Assembly (NCBI GenBank): GCA_004555855.1
Contig: SFJQ01000022.1
Location: 1-18,267 of the forward strand
DNA: 18,267 nt
Direction: 5' to 3'
Source: [Eubacterium] saphenum
Lineage (GTDB): Bacteria > Bacillota > Clostridia > Oscillospirales > Ruminococcaceae
Shown: in pieces, positions 1 through 8,331 of the stretch
Position numbering within the stretch: position 1 is the stretch's first letter
How the letters are laid out: every line of letters starts with the position of its first letter
Translations under genes and position numbers: made by a program
Notes under the pieces: model-generated
The model's database searches: none
What the model was told of the DNA's origin: nothing
The model's input: the letters and a program-made list of their open reading frames with translations, nothing else

Positions 1-756
1 TCCGACCTTTACGGCTTTATGGTATACTGCAAAGAGGAGCTTCGTAACAACACAGCCACCCGCGCCCGAAAAACCTCAACGCTGCGCCTGTTTTTTAAGT
101 ATATGTCGGTGCAGACGCATAGGTTAGACAGTAACCCTGCCGACCTCTTGGAGGCGCCGAAAATAAAGCAATCGCTGCCCAAATATTTGTCGCTTGAAGA
201 TTCCCTTGAGCTTTTAAACTCGGTGGACGGTGAAAACGGGCGGCGTGATTACTGCATTTTAACAATATTTTTAAACTGCGGCTTGCGGCTTTCCGAGCTT
301 TGCGGGCTTAATTTATCGGATATATCGTCCGACGGCACTATGACCGTAACCGGTAAGGGCAATAAGGAGCGTATGGTCTACCTTAATGATTCCTGCAAAA
401 CGGCGATAAAGCGCTACCTTGAGGTTCGCCCGCATGAGGGACTGCCGGCGGACAGTAAAAACGCGCTTTTCATAAGCCGCAACCGCAAGCGCATAAGCCC
501 GCGCACGGTTGAGCACATAGTAACCTCATATATAAAAAAGGCGGGGCTTGACGGCAGGGGGCTTTCCACCCACAAGCTGCGCCACACCGCCGCCACGCTT
601 ATGTACCGGCACGGGCATGTTGACATAAGGGTGCTTAAGGATATTTTAGGTCACGCAAACCTCGGCACGACCCAAATTTACACCCATGTTTCCGATACGC
701 AAATCAAAGCTGCAATCGACGCAAACCCGCTTTCGGAGGTTAAATCTAAAAAATAA
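1..756 (+). CDS. Tyrosine recombinase (XerC/XerD-like integrase), 5'-truncated by the window edge
   Basis: Site-specific recombinase of the phage-integrase family, which cuts and rejoins DNA through a covalent 3'-phosphotyrosine. The frame is open to base 1, so the true start lies outside; the first ATG inside is at 19. Numbering from that Met, the end of the N-terminal SAM-like core-binding domain is visible (to about residue 50), then the catalytic domain. All catalytic residues are present: Arg90 (GLRLSEL), Lys113 (TGKGNKER), His185 and Arg188 (HKLRH), His212 (GHAN) and Tyr221 (QIYTH). The short form and the HKLRHTAATLMY stretch resemble XerC/XerD rather than large phage integrases; I cannot separate a chromosomal Xer from a small mobile-element integrase. 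It converges on the recG remnant with only 15 bases between stop codons and no terminator. About two thirds of its Ile codons are ATA, unlike genes to the right of 2226. Confidence 0.9.
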   Translation, partial: SDLYGFMVYCKEELRNNTATRARKTSTLRLFFKYMSVQTHRLDSNPADLLEAPKIKQSLPKYLSLEDSLELLNSVDGENGRRDYCILTIFLNCGLRLSELCGLNLSDISSDGTMTVTGKGNKERMVYLNDSCKTAIKRYLEVRPHEGLPADSKNALFISRNRKRISPRTVEHIVTSYIKKAGLDGRGLSTHKLRHTAATLMYRHGHVDIRVLKDILGHANLGTTQIYTHVSDTQIKAAIDANPLSEVKSKK

Positions 757-771
757 GTGAAAAACAAGCTC

Positions 772-2190
772 TTAATTTCCGTTAAGTCTGCGAAAAAGCT
801 CGGTTATTTCAGAGCGCAGTCCTGCATTTTCCGCGTCGTGAAGCATTGGGTCGCGCCTTAAAAGCTCCTCTGCCTCCTTGCCCGCCGAGTGCAGGGTTTC
901 ACGGTCGGCGAAAATATCGGCAATTTTCATATCCGGCAGCCCATGCTGGCGTGAGCCCAAAAAGTCACCGGGGCCGCGCAGCTTCAGATCCTCATCGGCA
1001 ATTTTAAAGCCGTCTGTATTGTTTTTAATAACATCCAACCGCCGCTTTGTATCGCCGGATTTAACGTCCGAAATAAGTATACAGGCGGAGCTGTACTCTC
1101 CCCTGCCTATTCTGCCGCGCAGCTGGTGAAGCTGTGAAAGCCCGAAACGCTCGGCGTTTTCTATTACCATTAAGGCGGCGTTAGGCACGTCTATGCCCAC
1201 CTCTATTACGGTGGTTGAAATAAGCAGCTGTATTTCTCCCGCGGCAAACCGCCGCATAACGCTTTCTTTATCCTTCGGCTTCATTTTGCCGTGCAGCAGC
1301 CCAACGGTATAGCCTTTGAACTGATTTTCGCTTAATTCCTCATAATATTCGCTTGCCGATTTTATACCCAAAGCCTCGTTTTCATCTACGAGAGGGCAGA
1401 CTATGTACGCCTGACGCCCCTCGGCGATGAATTTTTTTATATAGTTGTATACTCGCGCGTTATATGAGGAATCAACGCAGTAGGTTGCGATTTTCTGCCT
1501 GCCCGCAGGGTATTCGTCTATTATGCTTATATCAAGGTCACCGTAAATTATTAGTCCCAGTGTGCGCGGTATGGGTGTGGCGGACATAACAAGCGTATGC
1601 GGGTTATTACCCTTTGAAGAAAGTCTGCCGCGCTGACTCACTCCGAAACGGTGCTGCTCGTCGGTTACCACAAGCCCCAGATTTTCAAACTCCACATCAT
1701 CGGTCAGCAGCGCATGGGTGCCCACGGCCACTTTTATTTCGCCGCTTTTAAGCCCCGTCTTTACCTCGTCCTTTTGTTTTTTGGTAAGCGAGCCTGTAAG
1801 CAGCGCGCATTTAATACCGCTGTTTTCGGTAATTTTGCAAAGCGTTTTAAAGTGCTGCTCGGCAAGCAACTCTGTGGGCGCCATTAATGCCGACTGAAAT
1901 CCGTTACCGGCAGATATATACATAAGCGCGGCGGCAACCGCGGTCTTTCCGCTGCCCACATCTCCCTGTATCAGCCTGTTCATGGGACGCGGAGACATCA
2001 TATCCGACAGACATTCGTTTATAACCCTTTCCTGCGCGCCTGTCAGCTTAAAGGAGAGGGTCTTTTTAAATTCTTCAAGCAGATTTTTTTTAACGGTGCA
2101 GCCCGCAAGGGCCCTTCTTCGGCGCTTTAAAAACAAAAGCCCCGTTTGCAGAACAAAAAGCTCCTCAAAAACAAAAATAGTTGTGCGGCG
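772..2190 (-). pseudogene. recG: RecG ATP-dependent DNA helicase, N-terminally truncated
   Basis: RecG is a monomeric branch-migrating helicase that remodels stalled forks and recombination intermediates. The helicase core is complete: Walker A GDVGSGKT (about 1942-1965), the RecG-type DEQHRFGV in place of DEAD, MSATPIPRTLG, VIEVGIDVPNA and QLRGRIGRG, ending in a normal C-terminus. Similarity starts only near the FVFEELFVLQ segment that precedes the helicase domain (about 2160-2190). The wedge/OB domain that grips branched DNA, roughly the first 220 residues in ordinary RecG, is missing. The open frame continues upstream to 2343, but that stretch is simply the antisense of the DUF1540 gene, with no RecG character and no ribosome binding site. 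I therefore call a fragment or pseudogene. ATA-rich Ile codons match the neighbouring recombinase and differ from the rest of the window, so the break at about 2190-2225 is likely a rearrangement or assembly join. The exact breakpoint is uncertain by some tens of bases. Confidence 0.85.
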
Positions 2191-2225
2191 AAAACCGCTC
2201 AAATTTGCTTTTAAGGAGAAAAAAT

Positions 2226-2402
2226 ATGGGAACCGAATTCGCAAACAAGCACATCGGCTGTACAATTCACAACTGCGAGCATCACTGCAGCTGCGAGGAC
2301 TTCTGCTCTCTCGACAAAATCGAGGTCGGCACTCACGAGGCAAACCCCACCGTTGTTCAGTGCACGGACTGTCTCTCTTTCAAGGCTAAGCCCTCCGTCT
2401 GA
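2226..2402 (+). CDS. Small Cys-rich DUF1540 protein
   Basis: A 58-residue protein with Cys at 12, 17, 21, 23, 27, 46 and 49 in the DUF1540 arrangement: an IxC-x4-C block followed by a late CTDCLSF. The cysteines suggest a small metal-binding (probably zinc) protein. The family is common in Clostridia and Bacilli and has no established function that I know of. The start is set by an AAGGAG site at 2213-2218 with a 7-base gap to ATG. A strong terminator follows (2426-2462). No promoter is visible in the short stretch before the gene, because DNA to the left of about 2190 belongs to the recG remnant; the native promoter seems to have been cut off. The long leftward reading frame on the opposite strand is a shadow of this gene. 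Confidence 0.85.
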   Translation: MGTEFANKHIGCTIHNCEHHCSCEDFCSLDKIEVGTHEANPTVVQCTDCLSFKAKPSV

Positions 2403-2425
2403 TTTCCGATAATCGAATATTTCAA

Positions 2426-2462
2426 GCGCCGATTTCGTGAGAACGAGGTCGGCGCGGTTTTT
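2426..2462 (+). terminator. Rho-independent terminator of the DUF1540 gene
   Basis: A 13-bp stem (2426-2438 with 2443-2455, two G-U pairs) with a GAGA loop is followed by GGTTTTT. It lies 24 bases after the stop codon. Confidence 0.85.
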
Positions 2463-2660
2463 GGCAAGCAGCTTCACTCAACCTTTGCGCAGCTTCGCCG
2501 CGAGTAATCGTTCTTTGCGCTCAAGTGCCTTCGGCTACCAAAAAACTGTTTCTGAAGAAAAAGTTTAGGGAAACCGAAGGTTTCTCGTGGACTTTCAAAA
2601 AGAATTTTTTCGCTTCGCGATGCTTGAAACACGCTCTGCAAAAACTCCCGCAAAGCTAAA
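2463..2660. repeat. Gene-free spacer with clustered short inverted repeats (possible dispersed intergenic repeat)
   Basis: No gene is supported here. The stretch holds several short palindromes close together: CCTTCGG at 2528-2534 with CCGAAGG at 2574-2580, GAAACC/GGTTTC around a GAA centre at 2570-2584, and TCGC/GCGA around TTC at 2610-2620. A leftward open frame (2474-2668) exists but has no ribosome binding site and no recognisable domain. The density of palindromes in an otherwise empty spacer suggests a repeated intergenic element. No second copy occurs in this window, so that is inference only. Confidence 0.3.
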
Positions 2661-2681
2661 CCGCCCACAATCCGTGAGCGG
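2661..2681 (-). terminator. Likely terminator of carB
   Basis: An 8-bp GC-rich stem (2661-2668 with 2674-2681, one G-U pair, 5-base loop) starts about 12 bases after the carB stop. The following tail (TTTAGCTTTG in RNA sense) is only moderately T-rich, so termination may be partial. Confidence 0.55.
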
Positions 2682-2693
2682 CTCTTAACTTTA

Positions 2694-5600
2694 TCAGATA
2701 TCCGAAATATCCGCGTGGTGCGCCTGAAGCGACTTCACGCCGAAATGCGTGTTCTCCTTAATCGCGCGGATACCCTCTGCGCTTGCCTTTGCCGCAGCCA
2801 TTGTCGTGATATACGGCACGCGGTGCTTGATGGCAGCCTTTCTGATATAGCTGTCGTCGTGCGCGCTGGTTTTGCCCGCGGGAGTGTTGATGATAAGCTG
2901 GATTTCGCCGTTTGCAATCTGGTCGGCGATGTTCGGTCTTCCCTCGTAAATCTTGAAAATCCGCTCGCAAGGAATGCCCGCGTCCTTTATCATCTCGTAG
3001 CTCTTGCCGGTCGCGATTATCTTGAAGCCAAGCGAGTTGAACGCCTTTGCCGTTTCGATAAGCTCGGGCTTGTCGCGGTCGCAGACGGAGAGCAAAACAG
3101 TGCCCTCGGACGGGAGCGAAATCTGCGTTGCTTCCTGCGCCTTGTAATAAGCCTCGCCGAAGCTCGGGGAAATGCCCAGAACCTCGCCCGTAGAGCGCAT
3201 TTCCGGTCCCAAAACGGGGTCAACCTCGGGGAACATATTAAACGGCACAACCGCTTCTTTCACGCCGTAGTGGTTTACATTTTTCTCGCGCAGCGCGGGA
3301 ACGGGAGAAGTTCTGCCCGTGAGCGGGAGCGTGATAATATCCGTGGCAATCTGCACCATATTTATACCGCAAACCTTCGATACCAGCGGAACTGTTCTCG
3401 AAGCGCGCGGGTTTGCTTCAAGGACATAAACCGTATCGCCCTCGATAGCGTACTGCATATTCATAAGTCCGCGAACGCCCATTTCCACGGCAATTCTCTT
3501 GGTGTAATCGCGGATTGTGTCAACCTGCTTCTGCGTGAGATTCTTCGCGGGGAGAATGCAAGCCGAGTCGCCCGAATGGATTCCCGCAAGCTCGATATGC
3601 TCCATAACCGCAGGCACAAAGCAGTTCTCGCCGTCGGAAATCGCGTCTGCCTCGCACTCTGTCGCGTGATTGAGGAAACGGTCGATGAGGATAGGTCTGT
3701 CGGGAGTTACGCCGACCGCCGCCGACATATAAACGCGCATCATCTCGTCATCGTGAACGACTTCCATTCCGCGCCCGCCGAGAACGTAAGACGGACGAAC
3801 CATTACGGGATAGCCTATTCTGTTCGCGATTTCAAGCGCTTCGTCAACATTTACCGCCATTCCGTTTTCGGGCATCGGGATACCGAGCTTCTCCATCATC
3901 TCGCGGAACAAATCTCTGTCCTCTGCTTCATCGATGGTTTCGGGAGTTGTTCCGAGAATGTTCACGCCGTACTTCTTCAAATCGCTTGCAAGGTTAAGCG
4001 GCGTCTGACCGCCAAACTGCGCGATAACGCCGACAGGCTTTTCCTTCTCGTGAATTGAAAGCACGTCCTCGAGCGTGAGCGGCTCGAAATAAAGCTTGTC
4101 GGAGGTATCGTAGTCTGTGGAAACGGTTTCGGGGTTGCAGTTTACGATAATCGACTCAAAGCCGAGTTTTTTGAGCGCAAGCGCCGCATGAACGCAGCAA
4201 TAGTCGAACTCGATACCCTGACCTATTCTGTTCGGACCGCCGCCCAAAATCATAATTTTCGGCTTGTCGGTGTTGGACGGGCTCTTGTCCTCGGGGAGAT
4301 TGTAGGTCGAGTAGTAATAAGCGGAGTTTTCCGTGCCGCTGACGTGAACGCCCTCCCAAGCCTCGCGAATGTTGAAGCTCAAACGAGCGTTGCGGATTTC
4401 TTCTTCGGTGACGTCAAGGAGTTGGCTCAGATAACGGTCGGAGAAGCCGTCCTGCTTTGCCTTACGCAGAGTGTTTTCATCGGGAACAGCGCCCTTCTTT
4501 TCAAGCAGCGCGTTCTCTTCCTCGACAAGCTCCTTCATCTGCTCCAAGAACCAGTGCTTAACCTTTGTGAGCTGATAAATCTCCTCAATCGAAGCGCCCT
4601 TACGCAGCGCCTCGTAGATGATAAACTGGCGCTCGCTGGTGGGATAGCGCAGCTTTGACAGAAGCTCGTCCTTTGTGAGCTTGTTGAAATCCTTTGCAAA
4701 GCCAAGCCCATATCTGCCCGTTTCAAGCGAACGGATAGCCTTCTGGAACGCTTCCTTGTAGGTCTTGCCGATGCTCATAACCTCGCCGACAGCCTTCATC
4801 TGCGTGCCGAGCTTGTCCTCCGAGCCTTTGAATTTCTCAAACGCCCAGCGCGCGTACTTGATAACGACATAGTCGCCGTCGGGCTTGTATTTATCGAGCG
4901 TTCCGTACTTTCCGCAGGGAATTTCGTCCAGCGTAAGTCCGCACGCGAGCATTGCCGAAACAAGCGCAATCGGGAAGCCGGTTGCCTTTGAAGCAAGCGC
5001 CGAGGAACGCGAAGTTCTCGGGTTGATTTCGATAACGACAACGCGCCCCGTTTCGGTGTTGCGCGCAAACTGGCAGTTACACCCGCCGATAACCTCGATT
5101 GCCTCAACAATGCTGTAAGACATTCTCTCAAGCTCTTTCTGAACGTCCTCGGGGATTGTCAGCATAGGCGCGGAGCAGAACGAGTCGCCGGTGTGAACAC
5201 CGACGGGGTCGATATTTTCGATAAAGCAGACGGTGATGATGTTGTTTTTCGCGTCGCGGACAACCTCAAGCTCCAGCTCTTCCCAGCCGCTTATGCACTC
5301 CTCAACGAGAACCTGTCCGACAAGACTTGCCTGAAGTCCTCTCGCGCAGACAACCTTCAGTTCCTCGACATTATAAACCATACCGCCGCCTGCGCCGCCC
5401 ATTGTGTAAGCGGGACGAAGAACAACGGGATATTTCAGCTTGTCGGCGATTGCCACGGCTTCTTCAACAGAATAAGCAACCTCGCTTCGAGCCATCTCGA
5501 TGCCGAGTTTTTCCATCGTGTGCTTAAATTCAATTCTGTCCTCGCCGCGCTTGATTGCGTCAATCTGCACGCCGATTACCTTCACGCCGTACTTTTCGAG

Positions 5601-5921
5601 AACGCCCGCTTCGGCAAGCTCCGAGCAAAGATTAAGTCCCGATTGACCGCCGAGGTTCGGCAAAAGCGCGTCAGGGCGCTCTTTTTCGATAATCTGGGTG
5701 AGCCTGTCAACGTTCAGCGGCTCGATATAGGTGATGTCCGCGACATCGGGGTCGGTCATAATGGTTGCGGGGTTTGAGTTTACGAGAACGATTTCATAGC
5801 CGAGCTTCTTGAGCGCCTTGCACGCCTGAGTTCCCGAATAGTCGAACTCGCAAGCCTGTCCTATTATAATAGGACCCGAACCGATGATAAGAATTTTGTT
5901 GATATCCTGTCTTTTTGGCAT
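2694..5921 (-). CDS. carB: Carbamoyl-phosphate synthase large subunit
   Basis: Makes carbamoyl phosphate from bicarbonate, ammonia (channelled from the CarA glutaminase subunit) and two ATP, feeding pyrimidine and arginine synthesis. The 1075-residue product matches the usual length (1073 in E. coli). It has the duplicated architecture: first ATP-grasp half beginning KILIIGSGPIIIGQACEFDY, glycine loop GGAGGG; an oligomerisation linker; second half beginning KIMILGGGPNRIGQGIEFDY; and the C-terminal MGS-like allosteric domain (NTPAGKTSAHDDS). I chose the ATG at 5919-5921 (MPKRQ) over the in-frame ATG at 5939 because GGAG lies 6 bases before it and MPKR is the standard family start. carA is not adjacent, so the gene appears monocistronic here. 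It has its own promoter with a leader of only about 45 bases, too short for a PyrR-type attenuator. Nothing looks damaged. Confidence 0.98.
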   Translation of the reverse strand: MPKRQDINKILIIGSGPIIIGQACEFDYSGTQACKALKKLGYEIVLVNSNPATIMTDPDVADITYIEPLNVDRLTQIIEKERPDALLPNLGGQSGLNLCSELAEAGVLEKYGVKVIGVQIDAIKRGEDRIEFKHTMEKLGIEMARSEVAYSVEEAVAIADKLKYPVVLRPAYTMGGAGGGMVYNVEELKVVCARGLQASLVGQVLVEECISGWEELELEVVRDAKNNIITVCFIENIDPVGVHTGDSFCSAPMLTIPEDVQKELERMSYSIVEAIEVIGGCNCQFARNTETGRVVVIEINPRTSRSSALASKATGFPIALVSAMLACGLTLDEIPCGKYGTLDKYKPDGDYVVIKYARWAFEKFKGSEDKLGTQMKAVGEVMSIGKTYKEAFQKAIRSLETGRYGLGFAKDFNKLTKDELLSKLRYPTSERQFIIYEALRKGASIEEIYQLTKVKHWFLEQMKELVEEENALLEKKGAVPDENTLRKAKQDGFSDRYLSQLLDVTEEEIRNARLSFNIREAWEGVHVSGTENSAYYYSTYNLPEDKSPSNTDKPKIMILGGGPNRIGQGIEFDYCCVHAALALKKLGFESIIVNCNPETVSTDYDTSDKLYFEPLTLEDVLSIHEKEKPVGVIAQFGGQTPLNLASDLKKYGVNILGTTPETIDEAEDRDLFREMMEKLGIPMPENGMAVNVDEALEIANRIGYPVMVRPSYVLGGRGMEVVHDDEMMRVYMSAAVGVTPDRPILIDRFLNHATECEADAISDGENCFVPAVMEHIELAGIHSGDSACILPAKNLTQKQVDTIRDYTKRIAVEMGVRGLMNMQYAIEGDTVYVLEANPRASRTVPLVSKVCGINMVQIATDIITLPLTGRTSPVPALREKNVNHYGVKEAVVPFNMFPEVDPVLGPEMRSTGEVLGISPSFGEAYYKAQEATQISLPSEGTVLLSVCDRDKPELIETAKAFNSLGFKIIATGKSYEMIKDAGIPCERIFKIYEGRPNIADQIANGEIQLIINTPAGKTSAHDDSYIRKAAIKHRVPYITTMAAAKASAEGIRAIKENTHFGVKSLQAHHADISDI

Positions 5922-5971
5922 TATTTTCTCCATTCCCATACTTTTCGGTATGATTTTATTACATCTTTATA

Positions 5972-6000
5972 ATAATACCATATTTTCCTGTCGATTTCAA
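5972..6000 (-). promoter_or_regulatory. Sigma-A-type promoter of carB
   Basis: Read leftward, TTGAAA (5995-6000), a 17-base spacer and TATTAT (5972-5977), about 50 bases before the chosen start codon. Box sequence and spacing are close to consensus. Confidence 0.75.
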
Positions 6001-6220
6001 GGGCATTTTTGTTTTTTAGCACAAAAAAATTCCAACCAAACGCGCTGAATAAAGGCAAATATATGATTTTCACAATTTTTTGCAGGATTTTTTGTACATT
6101 TTTTCTTGTCAGCTCAAGCACATCTTTTTCAGGAAATAAATGGTATATTTAGATATATATGGAATGTCTTATTTACATAGCGGATTAACAAGCTAAAACT
6201 CGTTAGCCAAATTATTTAGT

Positions 6221-6246
6221 TAAAGTGACGATTTTTGTGCTGAAAA
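6221..6246 (+). promoter_or_regulatory. Candidate motility (sigma-D/sigma-28) promoter of the chemoreceptor gene
   Basis: TAAAGTGA (6221-6228) and GCTGAAAA (6239-6246) resemble the flagellar sigma consensus TAAA-N14/16-GCCGATA, with 14 bases between TAAA and GCTG. It lies about 98 bases before a chemoreceptor start, where such a promoter is expected. The match is imperfect and the region is AT-rich, so chance is possible. Confidence 0.35.
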
Positions 6247-6279
6247 TAAGTACATTTAAACAAAATGCACAAAAAGATG

Positions 6280-6308
6280 TTGCACTTTTGTAAAATCTAT
6301 GTTAAAAT
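6280..6308 (+). promoter_or_regulatory. Sigma-A-type promoter of the chemoreceptor gene
   Basis: TTGCAC (6280-6285), 17-base spacer, TAAAAT (6303-6308), 35 bases before the ATG. It is close to consensus, with a GGAGG ribosome binding site (6330-6334) just downstream. The rest of the 422-base divergent gap (5922-6343) is AT-rich and shows no gene. Confidence 0.65.
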
Positions 6309-6343
6309 ATTTGTAATAACTAACTATACGGAGGAAAAGTGTT

Positions 6344-8230
6344 ATGGCACACAAGAAACATAGTCTTGGCACAAAACTTTCCCTGCTCTGTTCGGCGCTG
6401 ATTGTTGCAACAGTCGCAATTGCTGTCACGATAACCGGGTTTATGTACACGGTGAATTTGAATGACATAACGTTTATGCTTGTAAAAAGCGGCACGGATA
6501 CCATCGAGAACGAAATCCAAACCGAAATCGAGGCTCTGCGTTTCCTCAGCAAGACCGTCGCAGCTCACGGAATGACAATGGACACCGACCAGATGACAAA
6601 ATGGTGGAACGAAGACAAGCGCGACGACAACGATTTTCTTGCTATTGTGGCAAAAGGCGCGGTTGTCTGGACATCAGAGGGCGCAAAGATTGACACCGGT
6701 TTCAAGCCCGGCACAGGAATGTTCGCGCAAGGCAGCAACCTTTTCTGTACATATTTGACCGAGGATATGGGCGGCTATTCCTTCCTTGTCGGAACAAGTC
6801 TTGAAAAAACCGCATTTGTTGATGACCTGAAGGTTTCAACCGACTGCGAAATCTCGCTTTTCCTCGAGGACGTGCGCTATAACACAACTATTACCGACAG
6901 CACCGGCAAGCGCATCACCGGTCAAAAGATGAACGCGGCTATCTGGGAGGACGTCAAAAACGGCAAGGTTTATCAGGACCGCACAAACATTAACGGCAAG
7001 CAGTATTTCGTGCATTACGAGCCGATGAAGGACACAAGCGGTCAGATTATCGGCGCATATTTCGCGGGCTACTCCGCAGATTCCTATAACAACGCGCTCG
7101 TGAAAACAATCGGAATTACGGTTGTTGTCAGCCTTGCTCTGGTGGCGGTAGCTGTGGTTGTTCTCATCATAAGAATGAAGAAGGATATCCAAAAGCCTAT
7201 CGCGGCGCTGGTTACCGAATGCGAGGATATCAAGAACATCGAACTCAACAAGGAAAGACGCAATTTCAAGTTCAACAACGATGAAATCGGTCAGCTTGCC
7301 GAAGAACTTATCGAGTCCAAACAGACGCTCAATTCCTACGTTCGGGACATCGTGGGCGTTCTTGAAACTATGGCTGACGGCGATTTCACAAAGCAGCCGT
7401 CGATTGCTTATACGGGAGATTTCAAGACAATTGAGAAGGCTTTTGCACAAATCCACTCAAATCTCGGCGAAATTATCTCGAATGTTTCGCAATCCTCGTA
7501 TAATGTTTCGCTCGGTGCGGAGCAAATGGCAAGCGGCACGCAGGCTCTCGCAGAGGGCACTCAGCGCCAGTCCGCGACAATTGACGAGCTTTCTTCGACT
7601 GTTATGGGCATAAGCGAGCACGTCAACAAGACTGCCGAAAACGCGCGCTCCGCGTCCGAAATCAGCCTTGACTGCGCGAATATTATGCAGGAGCAGACGG
7701 TTGAGATGCAAAATCTCATCGACGCTATGGATATTGTCGAGAAGAAATCCGAGGACATCGCGAAGGTTATCAAGGCAATCGAGGACATTGCTTTCCAGAC
7801 GAACATTCTCGCGCTCAACGCGTCTATCGAGGCTGCGCGCGCGGGCGAAGCAGGAAAGGGCTTTGCCGTTGTTGCAACCGAGGTCGGCACTCTCGCGGCA
7901 AAATCCGCCGAGTCCGCGAACTCCACAAGGGCTATCATCGACAGCACGCTTGACGCTGTCGGAAAGTCCATCGCAATCGCACGCGACGCTGCCGGAGCTA
8001 TCGACAACGTTACCGAAAAATCCAAGCAGGCGGCGGATTTGGTCAAGGAAATCGCGCTCGACTCCACATCTCAGGCGGAAGACCTCAATCAGGCAACCAA
8101 GGGCATCAACGACATCAGCGAGGTTATCCAGAACAACTCGTCCACTGCTCAGCAGTCCGCGGCGTCCTGCGAGGAGCTTTCTTCTCAGTCAAAGATTATG
8201 CTCGATATGGTGGATAAACTCAAGGTTTAA
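6344..8230 (+). CDS. Methyl-accepting chemotaxis protein with Cache-type sensor
   Basis: Transmembrane chemoreceptor that passes ligand signals to CheA/CheW and is tuned by CheR/CheB methylation. In the 628 residues: short cytoplasmic N-terminus, TM1 (about 12-34), extracellular sensor (about 38-250), TM2 (about 253-277), HAMP linker (about 278-345), then the coiled-coil signalling domain. The hairpin tip is at about 481-512 with the conserved IAFQTNILALNASIEAARAG followed by GFAVVATEV. The sensor ends with blocks (ISLFLEDVRYNTTITD, YFVHYEPMKDTSGQIIGAYF) typical of the Cache_3/Cache_2 type, which in known members senses small organic acids; the ligand here is unknown. There is no C-terminal CheR-tethering pentapeptide. 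The GGAGG site is 9 bases before ATG. No other chemotaxis gene is nearby, so it is an orphan receptor gene in a motile cell. Confidence 0.95.
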   Translation: MAHKKHSLGTKLSLLCSALIVATVAIAVTITGFMYTVNLNDITFMLVKSGTDTIENEIQTEIEALRFLSKTVAAHGMTMDTDQMTKWWNEDKRDDNDFLAIVAKGAVVWTSEGAKIDTGFKPGTGMFAQGSNLFCTYLTEDMGGYSFLVGTSLEKTAFVDDLKVSTDCEISLFLEDVRYNTTITDSTGKRITGQKMNAAIWEDVKNGKVYQDRTNINGKQYFVHYEPMKDTSGQIIGAYFAGYSADSYNNALVKTIGITVVVSLALVAVAVVVLIIRMKKDIQKPIAALVTECEDIKNIELNKERRNFKFNNDEIGQLAEELIESKQTLNSYVRDIVGVLETMADGDFTKQPSIAYTGDFKTIEKAFAQIHSNLGEIISNVSQSSYNVSLGAEQMASGTQALAEGTQRQSATIDELSSTVMGISEHVNKTAENARSASEISLDCANIMQEQTVEMQNLIDAMDIVEKKSEDIAKVIKAIEDIAFQTNILALNASIEAARAGEAGKGFAVVATEVGTLAAKSAESANSTRAIIDSTLDAVGKSIAIARDAAGAIDNVTEKSKQAADLVKEIALDSTSQAEDLNQATKGINDISEVIQNNSSTAQQSAASCEELSSQSKIMLDMVDKLKV

Positions 8231-8263
8231 CAAGAATTTAAACGTAAAATTTGCGTAAAAAAG

Positions 8264-8290
8264 GCTGCCGCACACCACGGCAGCTTTTTT
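8264..8290 (+). terminator. Rho-independent terminator of the chemoreceptor gene
   Basis: GCTGCCG (8264-8270) pairs with CGGCAGC (8278-8284), followed by six T. The A-run before the stem means it could also act on the opposite strand. Confidence 0.85.
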
Positions 8291-8293
8291 CTG

Positions 8294-8324
8294 TAAAAAA
8301 AGGCTGTTGCAAATCACAACAGCC
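8294..8324 (-). terminator. Rho-independent terminator of the dgt-dnaG-rpoD-rpoD' operon
   Basis: Read leftward, GGCTGTTG (8317-8324) pairs with CAACAGCC (8302-8309), followed by a run of seven T. It lies just after the stop of the second sigma gene and back to back with the chemoreceptor terminator. Confidence 0.85.
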
Positions 8325-8331
8325 CGTTTTA

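Noticed and set aside
2193..2343. Upstream extension of the recG frame to a start codon at 2343
   Set aside because: It is the exact antisense of the DUF1540 gene, is rich in Arg/Cys/Ser, has no RecG similarity and no ribosome binding site.
2474..2668. 64-codon leftward frame downstream of carB
   Set aside because: No ribosome binding site, lies across the carB terminator and a palindrome-rich spacer, no domain.
2715..4058. 447-codon open frame on the + strand opposite carB
   Set aside because: Shadow of the GC-rich third positions of carB; no ribosome binding site or recognisable domain, while carB is unambiguous.
5922..6120. Possible PyrR attenuator or pyrimidine riboswitch before carB
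   Set aside because: The promoter at 5972-6000 leaves only about 45 bases of leader, with no anti-terminator/terminator pair visible.
7561..8258. Long frames in both strands inside the chemoreceptor signalling domain
   Set aside because: Frame-shifted shadows of a highly regular coiled-coil coding sequence.
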